DNA of 64,000 bases from Trichopria drosophilae (Eukaryota; Arthropoda; Insecta; Hymenoptera; Diapriidae): positions 58,915,501 through 58,979,500 of the forward strand of contig CM059584.1 of NCBI GenBank assembly GCA_030407085.1, in the 5' to 3' direction. The notes under the pieces are model-generated. The model did no database searches. It had not been told where the DNA came from and was given only the letters and a program-made list of their open reading frames with translations. Numbering within the stretch: position 1 is the first letter of the stretch; each line of letters opens with the position of its first letter. This document shows positions 30,138 through 42,171 of the stretch, in pieces. Position numbers and translations under genes: made by a program.

Positions 30138-30432
30138 AACATCGTAAGTTAGATCGGTGGGGAAATGTTCGGCCGGGACAAAGGGGTTGGATTGGCTACT
30201 GAGGTTTGGCCTGGGAGGGGCAGTGTTCGACACAATGGTTGCCGTAGGGAAAGGGAGGTGGGAGGTTTGTTGATAGGGGAGAGGGGGAGGTTGGGGATAG
30301 GTGGCATATTGCGGTGAATGGTAGGCGAAAGTGGACTGGTTGGGGTAGGGAATGTAAGGTGGTTGAGGATAGGAGAAGACTGTAGGTGGGTATATAACGT
30401 TATTAGTTTTATCACTAACAAACTTTTATTAA
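30122..30432 (-). other. Proline/tyrosine/glutamine-rich open frame, unassigned
   Basis: The minus strand reads an open stretch of about 100 codons without ATG, strongly biased in composition (for example YPQPPYIPYPNQ and ATYPQPPPLPYQQ). LINE-2 was inserted near its end, and the frame stays open for about 30 codons on the other side (28689-28603). It may be a host exon, an ORF1 remnant or chance. I cannot tell. Confidence 0.3.
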
Positions 30433-31793
30433 TAATGTAACGATAAGTTTCGCTAATGTAACAACGGCAGTATTTTGCTAAATTGTTACCCTGGAAAATA
30501 GCAATAAAAGATAGTTTTGCCGAACGGCAGACATATGTCATAGTAGACTAATTAGTCATTATAACAAAAATAATTAATATAAAAATGCATAATGCGCCGG
30601 ACAGCGCTAGTTGCGCAAATCCTTGTGACTGTCGACTGGCTGGGTTCTTTCTGAAATCAATACGCCGATGAAAAGGCGCATGGCCGAAATGCTAAGAAAG
30701 CCGTTTATTTAAATACAAAGTAAAATAAACAAAAGTACAAAAATAAATTACAATAAATTCAGTCGGCCGATACTGCGTAATATTTCGCTACACAAATTAA
30801 TATGTGACAATAATACACGTGTTAAACGATTGGAGCGCGAGGCGAACTTTATCCCAAGAGTACACACACAATCTCGATATTCGATAATTCACAATATCGC
30901 CGAGAACGGCACTAATTTTCCGAACCTTAATTTAGAAAATTAAAGTCAATCTTTCATTCGTTCGCTCGGGGTCTATCGAAGCCGATGGCGGTCAAAGCTC
31001 ATATGCCCGCGAATTTGATAAGAAACCGCAACGGGATCTATTCGCATGTCACGTAACCTATCGCGGTTATTGTTGAATTAGGCTCTGGCGCCTTTGATCG
31101 CCTTTGACACCGCTATCAAGGTTGTTAACCGCCGCTTTTTCGAAAAGTCGACAGGTCCGCATTACCTTACATTATGCTGGATTCGGAACATTTTTGGTTT
31201 CTTGCCAATTTTCGGGAGAACGCATAAGAAATTAGGTAGGCGCGTCGGCCGCGAATAGATCTAGCACACTATTTAACTTTTAGAAGTTCGTTGGCGATGG
31301 GTTGGAGATAACGCAAAATTACGAAGAACAAAAAGTCGGATTTTGGTATGATTGAAGGACCGATGTCGGATTTTGAAAAAGTTGAAAATTGACTGAGTTT
31401 GACTTTGACACCACTGTCAAGCTCGTATAAAATACCTTAAAACTGCCAAAATTCTCCGAAACTGCTATTATTTTATAAAATTTGTCCCCAAAAAAACCTC
31501 TGTCCATATTTATATATATGACTCATTCCACGTCAACCGGATCACTGCTGTGCCCAAAATTAGAAATAACCAAAACATACGAATGAGGGCTCATTTTAAA
31601 GCTTAGGGCATATACTTTCAAATGTCTAGTGCGCCTTTGCAAAATCCAATATGGCGGCTCCAATGTGGCGCCTGAAAGCTCTTAATTTCAAAAAAACAAA
31701 TTTTAAAAAGTACTAAAAATAAAAATGTAGCCCATATGTATCGTGATTTTTATACTTTCCGATGTATTTTGACGTCCCAAATTCGTATCCGGT
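30433..31793. other. No gene recognised; degenerate repeats
   Basis: AT-rich sequence with no recognisable coding motif. Near 31530 (TGACTCATTCCACGTCAACC) and 31640-31670 (AATATGGCGGCTCCAATGTG) there are motifs resembling repeat-element ends, but I cannot define an element. Confidence 0.4.
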
Positions 31794-32455
31794 GTTACAA
31801 TTTAGCTGTCACCTGTCCTTTTTTTTTAACCTCGAAATAATCGTCGATAAGTTTACGAATGTTTTATTTGTAATTTATAGACTTTCGCAAAAAATGTCGT
31901 TGAACGAAATGTTCTTAGAATTGATCAAAGAATATGCTAAATTTTTTTCAGATTTTTTTGAATACTTTTTTAATTTTTCAAAATTTTGGGATTTTGAAAA
32001 TTCCAAAGTTGTTAAAAAAAATCTGAAAAACTTTCAACGTGTTCATTCATTTGATCAATCCTAAGAACTTTTTGTTCGATTATTCTGATGTAGTGTGTCT
32101 AGTTTTCGAGTAATTTGTTCATACAAAGAATATTAACCATTTTCCATTACAAAAGATAGTGAAAATCTTTTCTTACAAGACGGCTAATTTTGAAACATTT
32201 AGTACTTCGAATAGTGCAGCGGCATCATAATTTACGCCATTAATAGTAATGTGTAATACAAGACAGTAAGATTCTATAACGACCCCGGATTGCTGAACTG
32301 GATTTTAAAGTTAGATTTTCCAAATTCAAAATGAGGTCTCTAAAATGGTGGGTGAATTACAACATGCTCCTAATGGGGTTATCAAGTCTCTTATTCGGAA
32401 TCTATCATCAGATGTGAAAAATTGTAATGGCTGCGAAAAATAATGGAGAACCCAG

Positions 32456-32775
32456 ACAACAAATGCAAGATGTAATGAAGTATCCAACCAAAAATGGCAA
32501 GATGTGATGTGATACCCAGCCAACAAAGGCAAGATGTGATGAAGTATCCGGCCAACAAAGGCAACATGTGATGAGATACCCAGCCAACAAAGGCAAGATG
32601 TGATGAAGTATCCGGCCAACAAAGGCAAGATGCGATGTGATACCCAGCTAACAAAGGCAAGATGTGATGTGATACCTAGCCAACAAAGGCAAGATGTGAT
32701 GAGATACCTAACCAGCAAAGGCCAGCTGTGATGAGATACCCAGCCAGCAAAGGCAAGCTGCGATGAGGTACCCTG
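32456..32775. repeat. 32-bp minisatellite, about ten copies
   Basis: The unit reads AACAAAGGCAAGATGTGATG then TGATACCCAGCC. Two variants (ending GATACCCAGCC or AGTATCCGGCC) alternate in the first part. The opposite arm (33605-33690) has only about two copies, so the array expanded on one side. Reading frames through it are repetitive and not genes. Confidence 0.93.
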
Positions 32776-32935
32776 TTAGATTGGGTTGCCATTCTATAAG
32801 AACACTGAAATTCTTCTACGATTTTACGACTAGTCCAATAGTCGGGACATGCAGTGAAAATACTTTGTCGCACAGGATCAGTATCAGATAGCATTTTGAA
32901 TTTCTGTTTTAGGCCATCAATATATTCTAATTACT
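32776..32935 (-). pseudogene. N-terminal fragment of a transposase, possibly Sola-like
   Basis: The minus strand encodes MLSDTDPVRQSIFTACPDYW followed by TSRKIVEEFQCS, a helix-turn-helix-like segment. I associate this with the N-terminal part of a transposase family whose C-terminal motifs appear at 40690-41480. The link is from memory of the family pattern and is tentative. Confidence 0.35.
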
Positions 32936-34480
32936 CTACTCTAGTTTTGCATAACTTTTTACTAAGTGGTTCACTAGAACGTTCACCTAGGTCCATCGAA
33001 TGTTCAGTAATATTACTTTCAAACGAATGTTCTTTACTTCTTTCGTTGTAAAATAATTTCCTGCAGGTATTGCAAATTTTTTATTGTGGATGAACATTTG
33101 GAAACCTTTCTAACATAGATGTTGATATCGTCCTCAAATATGTACCAACATGACCAGGGGCACACCTTTCATCGTGCAATCCATCTGTTGCATTTCCCGT
33201 TTCAATTCCTGAACCTTTTTCTTATTAGATAAAATGATTAATTGAAACGTGTTACAAGTTGTTGATAGTACATAAAAAATGTAGCCTTGTGCACTGTTAG
33301 CTTAGCGAATTTACATTTTTCGATTATAAGTGGAATGACTCGACAAAAATGAAACCTTATTACAGCATTGCAGACAAAAAAATACACCAAATTTAACAAT
33401 TGTTCTGAGAAGAACTTGATGATTGCTCACCGTAATCCTAGAAGAACTCGATGAAGATCGTATTTTATTGCAGTATGATGCGTTCAATGGAATGTGCTCG
33501 TCCACGGGCTTTATATACTGATTTACCGCGCGTTCCTTACATTTCCCGCGGCGTACTTCGCTTGCGAAAAACAAAGTGCCTGGCAAATTTACGGATATTA
33601 GCACGTTTTGTATCTTATCACATCTTGCCTTTGTTGGTCGAATACTGCATTACATCTTGCATTTGTTATCTGGGTTCTCCATTATTTTTTACAATCATTA
33701 CAATTTTTCACGTCTGATGATAGATTCCTAATAAGAGACTTGATAACCCCCTTAGGAGCATCTTGTAAAACTTTTAAAAATTCATCCGCCATTTTAGAGA
33801 CCTCATTTTGAATTTGGAAAATCTAACTTTAAAATCCAGTTCAGCAATCCGGGGTCGTTATAGAATCTTACTGTCTTGTATTACACATTACTATTAATGG
33901 CGTAAATTATGATGCCGCTGCACTATTCGAAGTACTAAATGTTTCAAAATTAGCCGTCTTGTAAGAAAAGATTTTCACTGTCTTTTGTAATGGAAAATGG
34001 TTAATATTCTTTGTATGAACAAATTACTCGAAAACTAGACACACTACATCAGAATAATCGTTGTGAAGTGCAGGAATCTTATATTTAAAATTGATAGACT
34101 TTAGGAAAAAATGTTGCTGAACAAAAATTTCTTAGAATTGATCAAAGAACACGCTGAATTTTTTTCAGATTTTTTTAAACAACTTTGGAATTTTTCAAAA
34201 TCCAAAATTTTGAAAAATTAAAAAGGGTTCAGAAAAACTGAAAAAAATTTAACGTATTCTTTGATCAATTCTAAGAACATTTCGTTTAACAACATTTTTT
34301 CCGAAAGTCTATAAATTTCAAATAAAACATTCGTAAACTTATCGACGATTATTTCGAGGTAAAAAAAAAGGAAAGGTGACAGCTGAATGTTGGTAACAAA
34401 GAACCATTTTTTTCTGATATATCTGTTATCGTCACTTGTAAGATTATGGACATTTACGAGAAAATCAATATCCCTCCATA

Positions 34481-34673
34481 CGGGCACGAAGAACCTAAAT
34501 GTTTCTAAAACGTTTTTAGAATGTTCCAGAAACTTTCCTAAAACGTTTTATGTCTGCAACTTTTACGGAACGTTTTATAGACGTTTCATCCATGTTGCAG
34601 ACATAGAACGTTTTAGGAACGTTTCTGGAACATTCTAAAAACGTTTTAGAAACATTTGGGTTCATCGTGCCCG
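34481..34673. mobile_element. 193-bp palindromic MITE
   Basis: Nearly the whole unit is one inverted repeat. It starts CGGGCACGAAGAACC and ends GGTTCATCGTGCCCG, with arms of about 85-95 bp containing AACGTTTTAGAAAC-type blocks. The transcript would fold into a long hairpin. No clear target duplication. It separates the foldback element from the transposase relic that follows. Confidence 0.8.
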
Positions 34674-36661
34674 TTGGGCTACTATTGGAGAAACTCGTAT
34701 TTTAAAAAAATTAAAGGATTACCACAGCAAGTATAAAAATTTGATGAAGTCCCATCACAGAGCGACTACATCAGAAAGTGTACAACAAAAAATTGCCGAA
34801 TTTAAACTGTATGCTAATATCACGCTTTTCGATACTGCTGCCTGTAAATGCATAAGTTTTGATTCTTGTTCTTGCGAAAAGCATAAAAAAATACCTGTCT
34901 GAGAACATGCTTTTAGTGCAGATCAAAGAAGTGATAGAAAGCTTCATATCGGTTCAGTTGATATGAATGCTACTAAGGTGTTGCAAATAAGATTGACTAG
35001 AAATAACTTACATTCTTAGAAAGAAATAACCATTCTTCAGAAACTCCAGAAAAAAAAACTGAACGAAATTGATAAATCATTCTTCTATAGTAATGATAAC
35101 ACTGATGATAATGATCGTCCATCGACATCTCAAATGCGTTTGTCTCTTCCAGCAACTGCTTCAGTGAGCGATAGATTTGGTCTATCAGACAGAGTAGTTG
35201 CTGCTGTCGCAACTGCTATTCTTCATGATGTGGGACTTATTTCCAAGGATGACAAATCAAAAGTGATAGATAGATAAAAAATTAGAAGGGAAAGAGCAGC
35301 GACACCAAATGAAATGAAGGTAACCGCGTGCACAATTTCTTCGCCAGTTCTGGGACTTTATTTTGATGGTCGTAAAGACAAAACTATTCCGCAAATTACG
35401 GAGGGAGCCTCTTACGCGGGGGACGAACAGCTATTACTGAAGAACATATTTCTATCATTCGAGAACCAGGATCACAATATTGGGGACATGTTACCCCTTC
35501 TTCTGGTTCCAGTGCTTATATTTGTACCAGTCTAATGCAATTTTAGGAAAATAAAATGCATATTATCGATGATATCGATGATATATCATCCAAGCTATTG
35601 GCTGTGACGGCACAGTAGTAAACACGGGACACAAATGCGGTGTTATTAAGAGTTTAGAAATTAAACTTGGACGACCATTACAATGGTTGATATGTCTTCT
35701 TCATATGAATGAATTGCCCTTAAGACATCTGTTTTCTAAGCTCGGTGGAGGGATATCCGGTCCTCGGTCTTATGACGGGCAAATGGGCAAAAAGATCCAA
35801 AAAATATGAAACTTTTACCGTAGTTAGTTTTAAAAAAATTGATTGCAATCTTCCCGATGTCACTGTCACTGATTTAAGCGCTGATCAGCAGTATTTACTC
35901 GATATAATACATGCAATAAAATCTGGTGAATGCTCAATCAATTTATCGAATCGAAATGCCGGCCCTATTTCTCATTCTCGGTGGTTAACATGCGGTAATA
36001 GAATTCTCCGATTGTATATTGCAACAGAAGATCCTTCATATGAGTTGCAGTTTTTAACACAGTTCATCATGAAAGTGCATGCTCCTGGATGGATTTCAAT
36101 TAAATCTAATTCATCATGTACTGAAGATGCAAAGTACGTTTAGTAACGATTGAAAGATCTAGATTCTTACCTAATGATGAACTAAAAGTCGTTCATAAAG
36201 TAATTTCGGATAATGCCTATTTTTGTCATCCGGAAAATATATTGTTAAATACGATGGTAGACGCTGAAGTCAATATTCGAAAATTTGGATTGGAGAAAAT
36301 TCTCAGTATTAGAGAAGTTGAAAATACCACTATCAGATAGTTCCGTATTCCAAAAATCAATTTTTATGCCTCTGATTATACAAAAATGATTAACTGCTCT
36401 GAACTTTTGATTACAGAACCCCCACTTCTTTCCAATCTCAGCATCAATGAACTTCAGGAAATAGCTACTACGGGAAATGCTACAAAACATCTGTTTCCCC
36501 ATCTTCCGTGTCACAGACAAGCTGTCGAACGGACTGTAAAATTAGTAACCAAGGCTGCTCATGTGTGTGGTTATGAAAACAGACATGGTTGTATTTTATC
36601 CACATTAGAATCTCAGCATCGAATGCCTACTTTCGAATACAAGGGCCAGTACAGATTTTAA
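34674..36661 (+). pseudogene. Decayed DNA-transposon transposase, superfamily unassigned
   Basis: Plus-strand coding remnant in several frames. A cysteine-rich segment (CKCISFDSCSCEKHKK, about 34840-34890) is followed by a DQRSDRKLHIGSVDM block. Further on are YFDGRKDKTI (35359), GCDGTVVNTGHKCG (about 35610), LKLGRPLQWLI, NAGPISHSRWLTCGNR (35955-36005) and LPCHRQAVERTVKLVTKAA (about 36510). I recognise the general pattern of a widespread arthropod family of uncharacterised transposase-like proteins. The acidic motifs and the C-terminal HRQAVER block suggest an RNase H-fold transposase related to hAT-type elements, but I cannot confirm the superfamily. Stops and frame changes occur throughout. 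Confidence 0.6.
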
Positions 36662-37201
36662 TTTTGGTCTTGATTTGTCCTTCAGAAAATTTTATTAAGA
36701 TTTACATGTTAGTTCTACTAAATAAAATTCGGTACAATAATAACAAAGTGTTGTAATATATTTAATGTTTTCAAATTATTGCATAGTTGTACTTTAAAGG
36801 AGATTGCAAATAAAAAACGTTAATGAGAATTAACAACCGAATGGGTGGATTATAAACAAAAGTTAGTTTTAAAAAATGGGAAAACGAGAAAAATACAGAA
36901 ATAATCTTAATTAAAAAAACAAAAAAAAAAGAGTCCGCTAGCAGTCGAGTCCACGTCTCGGACTCAGGGTCACGCTGGGAACTGCTACAAATGTTCATAA
37001 TATAGTCTCTATTCTGCAATTTTTAATTCGTTCAATTTTAACTTTTCAAACTTCAAGAGAGTTGCGGAGGCAAAAGATATCAACCGATCGGGCTGAAATT
37101 TTCAGGATTTGTTATTGGTATATACTCACAACTTTTCAACCGTAAGGCGTTTTGATTTGCCGACTTTTCATTTTTTCGACCCACTTAAATATATATGTAT
37201 A
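36662..37201. other. No gene seen
   Basis: AT-rich sequence after the transposase relic, perhaps its 3' flank. No inverted repeat partner or frame of note was found. Confidence 0.45.
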
Positions 37202-37947
37202 CAGGGTCATCGAAAAGTATCGGACCCCCCTAATATCTTCAGTTAGAATGCACTTAGGAGAAAATGTCCAATAGCAAAGTTGTATGGTTTCAAGCGGGGA
37301 GTAAGATGATGACCTTGACTTTGACCTTGACCATGTCCTTCAAGGTCATTTCAAGGTCAATCTTATTTTTTTAAATAGAACCCCCTACATTTTATTGCAT
37401 ATTCTTATAGCTTATCTCGAGAGCTTTCCAAAACACTCTAATGAAATATTTTTTTATTAAGTACTTTTTGAGTTATAAAGGTTTGAAGTTAACAATTTTT
37501 TGACACAAAATGTAGAATATCTTGTAAAATATTATTTAGTTTTCAGTAATCATAACCTTAATACTTTTGTGCGCGGAATAATGAGACCAATTAATTGGTT
37601 TAAAGAAAATACATTAATCGGATCCCCCTAATATTTTCAGTAAGAATGCATTTTGGAAAAATGCCAACCTTTATAACTCAAAAAGTACTTAATAAAAAAA
37701 TATTTTATTATAGTGTTTTGGAAAGCTCTCGAGATAATCTATAAGAATATGCAATAAAATGTAGGGGGTTCTATTTAAAAAAATAAGATTGACCTTGAAA
37801 TGACCTTGAAGGACATGGTCAAGGTCAAAGTCAAGGTCATCATCTTACTCCCCGCTTGAAACCATACAACTTTGCTATTGGACATTTTCTCCTAAGTGTA
37901 TTCTAACTGAAGATATTAGGGGGGTCCGATACTTTTCGATGACCCTG
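37202..37947. mobile_element. TA-flanked MITE with long inverted repeats and TCAAGGTCA clusters
   Basis: It starts CAGGGTCATCGAAAAGTATC and ends with the inverse GATACTTTTCGATGACCCTG, with TA on both sides (37200-37201 and 37948-37949). The arms are about 300 bp. TA target use and CAGGG termini fit Tc1/mariner-type or similar elements. Each arm holds four copies of TCAAGGTCA or its complement. There is no coding capacity. A direct partial copy of the arm start lies in the middle (about 37619-37665). Confidence 0.82.
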
Positions 37948-39612
37948 TATATATATATACAGGGTGTATCCGAATGACCTCAATCGAGACATATCCCGAA
38001 GTAACGCATATTTTTCTTATTTGAATGGTAAAAAAAAATAATCGTTTTGAAAGTAAAAAGTAGTGTAATTGCATTATGAAAATTTATTTACTTTGACGGC
38101 GATTATTCCAGTAAAACAATTTGCCAACAAAGCAACATTCATTCCCTGAAGACAGTTGAAATGCAACTTCGGTGTTCCCGCGAAAAAGCATTCCGAAATC
38201 TTTAAAATATTCGAAGTTGTTCATTTCGGCGTGCATGTATAGGCGTAAATTTCGAATTTTTCGGCTTTTACTCCAAAATAAAATAAAATAATGAGTAAGA
38301 GATACATTTCCGATTTGCCATTAACATAAATGGCGGTGCGACGAAAGGTTTACATTTACTCGCGGAAGATAAAGATATGACAAAATGTTTTAATCAAATG
38401 TCAAACAATCAGCGTCGAAGGAACCATCAAATCAAAACTCGAGATGTCACATGTATAATAAAAATGTATTTGACAGAAATCATTCTACGCTCATTGTGAC
38501 AACAATGTACAAGCTGACTTATTGCTAAAAAACGTATTTTCAAGAACAGATTTTCTAAAATTTCATTCATCTTTACTGGATTCCCGTTGAGGTAATTCTT
38601 ACCCTGCATATCTTATGTTAAGGAAAAATATTTGATAATACTACCAAAAATTTAATTTTTATTTAGAATGATATTGGTGCACAGTTTAAGCATTATTGTT
38701 ATTAAACAAAAATTGAAACGTGCAAAAATCATTTATTAAACAACTTTTGTTGCGGACCCTAAGTGAATAGGTTTTAATAATAACGGCTGATTTTTCGCGA
38801 AAGAGACACTTTTTGACTGATCAAAAAAAATGTCTAGAAAGTATAAAAACTGATGTTTCTTTTTAAATAAATTGAGATATTTGACGCCAGCTTGAGGTAT
38901 TTGAAAAACGTTGGGTGAAATTATCGAGATCCTTTTTATCCAAAAGATAAGCTCCCATTCAAATCCATTTATTTTTTTTTCAATTTTCAGTTTCAATAAC
39001 AAGAAATTTGTAGTCATTAACGCAAAAATAAATTTCGTGTTTGAGATAAATTTTCCTCTAATGATAACGTTATAATTAAAAACTCAATTTATACAAATTT
39101 GTTCGGCATTTGATTCAAACATCTTGTCATTTCTTTATCTTCCGCGAGTAACTTTAAATCTTTCATCGCACCCTCATTTAGGTTAATAGCGAATCGAAAA
39201 TGTATCTCTCACCCCTAAATGTATTCATTATTTTATTTGGGAGTAAAACCCGAGGTTAGTAATGTATTGCGATTAAACGCGGTCGTTTTGTCAAAACGTT
39301 CGAAATTTATGCCTTTACATCACGCCGAAATAAACAAATTCCAATATTTGAAAGATTTCGGAATGCTCATTCGCAGAAACACCAAAGCTGCATTTCAATT
39401 CAGCGAGCGAACTAAAGCGGTCAGAAATCGATGTTGCTTTGTTTGCAAATTGTTTTATTGGGGCAATCACGTCTAAAGTAAATAAATTTTCATAATTCAA
39501 TTACAACTGTTACGACCTGCAGGTCCTGACCGATCGCGTGATCGATAAAGATTAAACGACAATCGCAGAACAAATAAATATAACTATAACTAGTTAATAT
39601 TGAAACGTATAT

Positions 39613-42171
39613 GGGACATTCTTTTACAAATCGAACACTCCATATTAGGTACCAGTTTTAATTTGTTTCTAAATTTTTGTATGCGTTCCTTATACAAAAA
39701 AAGTCGACACGTGTTTCTGGATTTTTTTTTAATCAATATTTTCGAAAATATGGCGGTTTGAAATTTGTAATACTCTCCAATTCTGCACTTTTTGAAATTG
39801 CCATAACTCCGGTTCTATTTATCCGATTGACTTCACCTGAGGCCCATTTTAAAGGTAATGCAATTGTCTTTATTTCTATATGCGTAGTTTTTAAAATTGT
39901 TGCTAAAAAGCGAATGTTATAAACAATTGAATATTAGAAAGTTCATTTACTGCTCGAGGCCGACAGTATACAAATTTTATTATTGCACCATTGAATTCCT
40001 CGGGAAATTTCCTACAAGAAACATATTTTTCCAGAATGGCGATTTTACATCTACTATGTCAAATAAATTAATTTCCGACGGCAGATTACGCTCCGTAGCG
40101 CGTGGCGCTATGGCAAGACGAGAGAACACGCATAACGAGTTGCGCAGTACATGCGTTCTTCTAGTAAAGGGTACACATTGTTACAAACATTACTAGTGTG
40201 GTATTAATAGTAATAAAAGTCATATGTCATAATGGATAATAATATTGTTAATAAATTGAAAGTCATTTATGGGAATAAAGTAGATGCAATAACTTTATTT
40301 GCTTTGTACTGTTACATTCGTAATAATATAATTATAATAAGGGATAACGAAATATTGATCTGCTGCAAATGACGAAATTTATAATGAAATATATTTAATC
40401 TATTATTAATATAATAACGTGAATAAATTAAAATACGATCCCGTCCGGTAGTTATCGGCACGGTTAGCGGAGATATATGTGGTAGTTGCGTCTTTAGTAC
40501 TGTATTCTTTACCTAGAAGTCATTGAACTGTTGACAACCGCAAGTAAACAGCTAATACATATTTGCCTGTTGAATTTTATATACGATTTGTGTAAGCATA
40601 AATAAAGGTTTATCGTAAAACGGATACAGTGACTAAATCTACTTTTAAGGTTTATATTGTGCAATAAAATGTAAGTAATACATATTTAGCGATTCTGGAA
40701 AAAGGCTTAACAAAATTATTGCGGCATGCATTTCTTGTAAACAAACAAAATGAATTTTTGAATGATAAAAAACAAAATTTATCTCGAAACGAATGCATCG
40801 TCATCTGCGATATTGCAGAGAACTATGCCTTTGTTCTTCAAAATTCTGTTCAGGGAATATATTGGAATAATGACCAGGCATCAGTCCATCCATTTGCAAT
40901 ATATTACCGAGACAAGAGTGATGATAAAATAAGAATGAAAAATTTCGTAATTATTTCTGAATGTTAATCACGACACTGCTGCAGTTTATGTTTTTCAGAG
41001 CTGTTTAATAGAATTTTCAAAAATACATTTAGTGGGAACTGAAAAAATAATCTATTTTTCTGATGGAGCAAGCGCACGATACAAAAATAAAAAGAATTTT
41101 ATAAATCTGATTTTGGTATTAAGGCTGAATGGCATTTTTTTCCAACATCACATGGCAAAGGACCTTGTGATGGATTGGGTGGGACTTTAAAACGTTTAGC
41201 TGCAAGGGCTGGTCTCCAAAGGATTGATAAGCCTATTCGGACACCACAAGAACTATTAACTTGGGCAAATGAATCATTACCAAATATAGTTTGTAAATAT
41301 ACAACTAATGACGAGTATAATGATGCCCAGATTACATTGAGTAAGCGTTTTCTACAAGCTAAAACTATTAAAGGCACATTAGCATTTCATACTATGATAC
41401 CAATAGACACAAGACAGCTGCAAGCGAAGGTTTTTTCTTTGTCTGATAAGTGGACGAATGTAACAGTACAAAGCAAATAAAGTGATTGCGTCTACTTTAT
41501 TCCCATAAATGACTTTCAATTTATTAACAATATTATTATCCATTATGACATATGACTTTTATTACTATTAATACCACACTAGTAATGTTTTTAACAATTT
41601 GTACCCTTTACAGAAGAACGCATGAACTGCGCAACTCGTTAGGTGTGTTCTCTCGTCTTGCCATAGCGCCACGCGCTACGGAGCGTAATCTGCCGTCGGA
41701 AATTAATTTATTTGACATAGTAGATGTAAAATCGCCATTCTGGAAAAATATGTTTCTTGTAGGAAATTTCCCGAGGAATTCAATGGTGCAATAATAAAAT
41801 TTGTATACTGTCGGCCTCGAGCAGTAAATGAACTTTCTAATATTCAATTGTTTATGACATTCGCTTTTTAGCAACAATTTTAAAAACTACGCATATAGAA
41901 ATAAAGACAATTATATTACCTTTAAAATGAGCCCCGGCTGAAATCAATCGGATAAATAGAACCGGAGTTATGGCAATTTCAAAAAGTGCAGAATTGGAGA
42001 GTATTACAAATTTCAAACCGCCATATTTTCGAATATATTGATTAAAAAAAAAATCCAGAAACACATGTCGACTTTTTTTGTATAAGGAACGCATAAAAAA
42101 ATTTAGAAGCAAATTAAAAATGTCGACCAATATTTTTTACGAAATCCGTTCGATTTGTAAACGAATGTCCC
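39613..42171. mobile_element. Sola-like DNA transposon with inverted repeats of about 710 bp
   Basis: Termini GGGACATTCKTTTACAAATC are flanked by the 4-bp duplication ATAT (39609-39612 and 42172-42175); the uninterrupted 3' LTR confirms the empty site. Left arm 39613-40320 and right arm 41457-42171. A 4-bp target duplication is a known trait of the Sola superfamily, and the residual transposase has a DDD-like pattern, hence the tentative call. The left arm contains an inverted copy of the last codons of the transposase, so one end has been replaced by a copy of the other. Confidence 0.72.
40690..41480 (+). pseudogene. Transposase C-terminal half, Sola-like (tentative)
   Basis: Reading from about 40690, one frame gives ICDIAENYAFVLQ and GIYWNNDQASVHPFAIYYRD up to a stop at 40967. 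After frame changes there is IIYFSDGASARYKNKKNF (about 41050-41098), then WHFFPTSHGKGPCDGLGG, and a final frame to 41480 (LKRLAARAGLQRIDKPI, then ELLTWANESLPNIV). The aspartates in CDIAENY and FSDGAS and the HGKGPCDG block look like RNase H-fold active-site motifs. The N-terminal half is missing; the space between the left arm and 40690 is AT-rich and non-coding. The copy is inactive. Confidence 0.55.

Larger units (their letters stand above)
31794..34397. mobile_element. Foldback element with arms of about 700 bp
   Basis: Left arm (31794 to about 32520) and right arm (about 33605-34397) are inverted copies of each other. Shared features include AGCTGTCACC near both ends, a stretch around TAATCGTCGATAAGTTTACG, and TTTACGCCATTAATAGTAAT. 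The loop contains a 32-bp minisatellite and a small transposase remnant on the minus strand. No clear target duplication is visible. Large inverted arms with tandem repeats inside are typical of foldback-type DNA elements. Confidence 0.72.

Noticed and set aside
32456..32775. Repeats resembling a CRISPR and long repetitive minus-strand frames
   Set aside because: Units are contiguous 32-bp copies without unique spacers, and the frames only reflect the repeat.
37960..39507. Transposase gene in the TA-type element
   Set aside because: Frames between the arms are short and lack DDE/D-type motifs; the arms are non-coding inverted copies.
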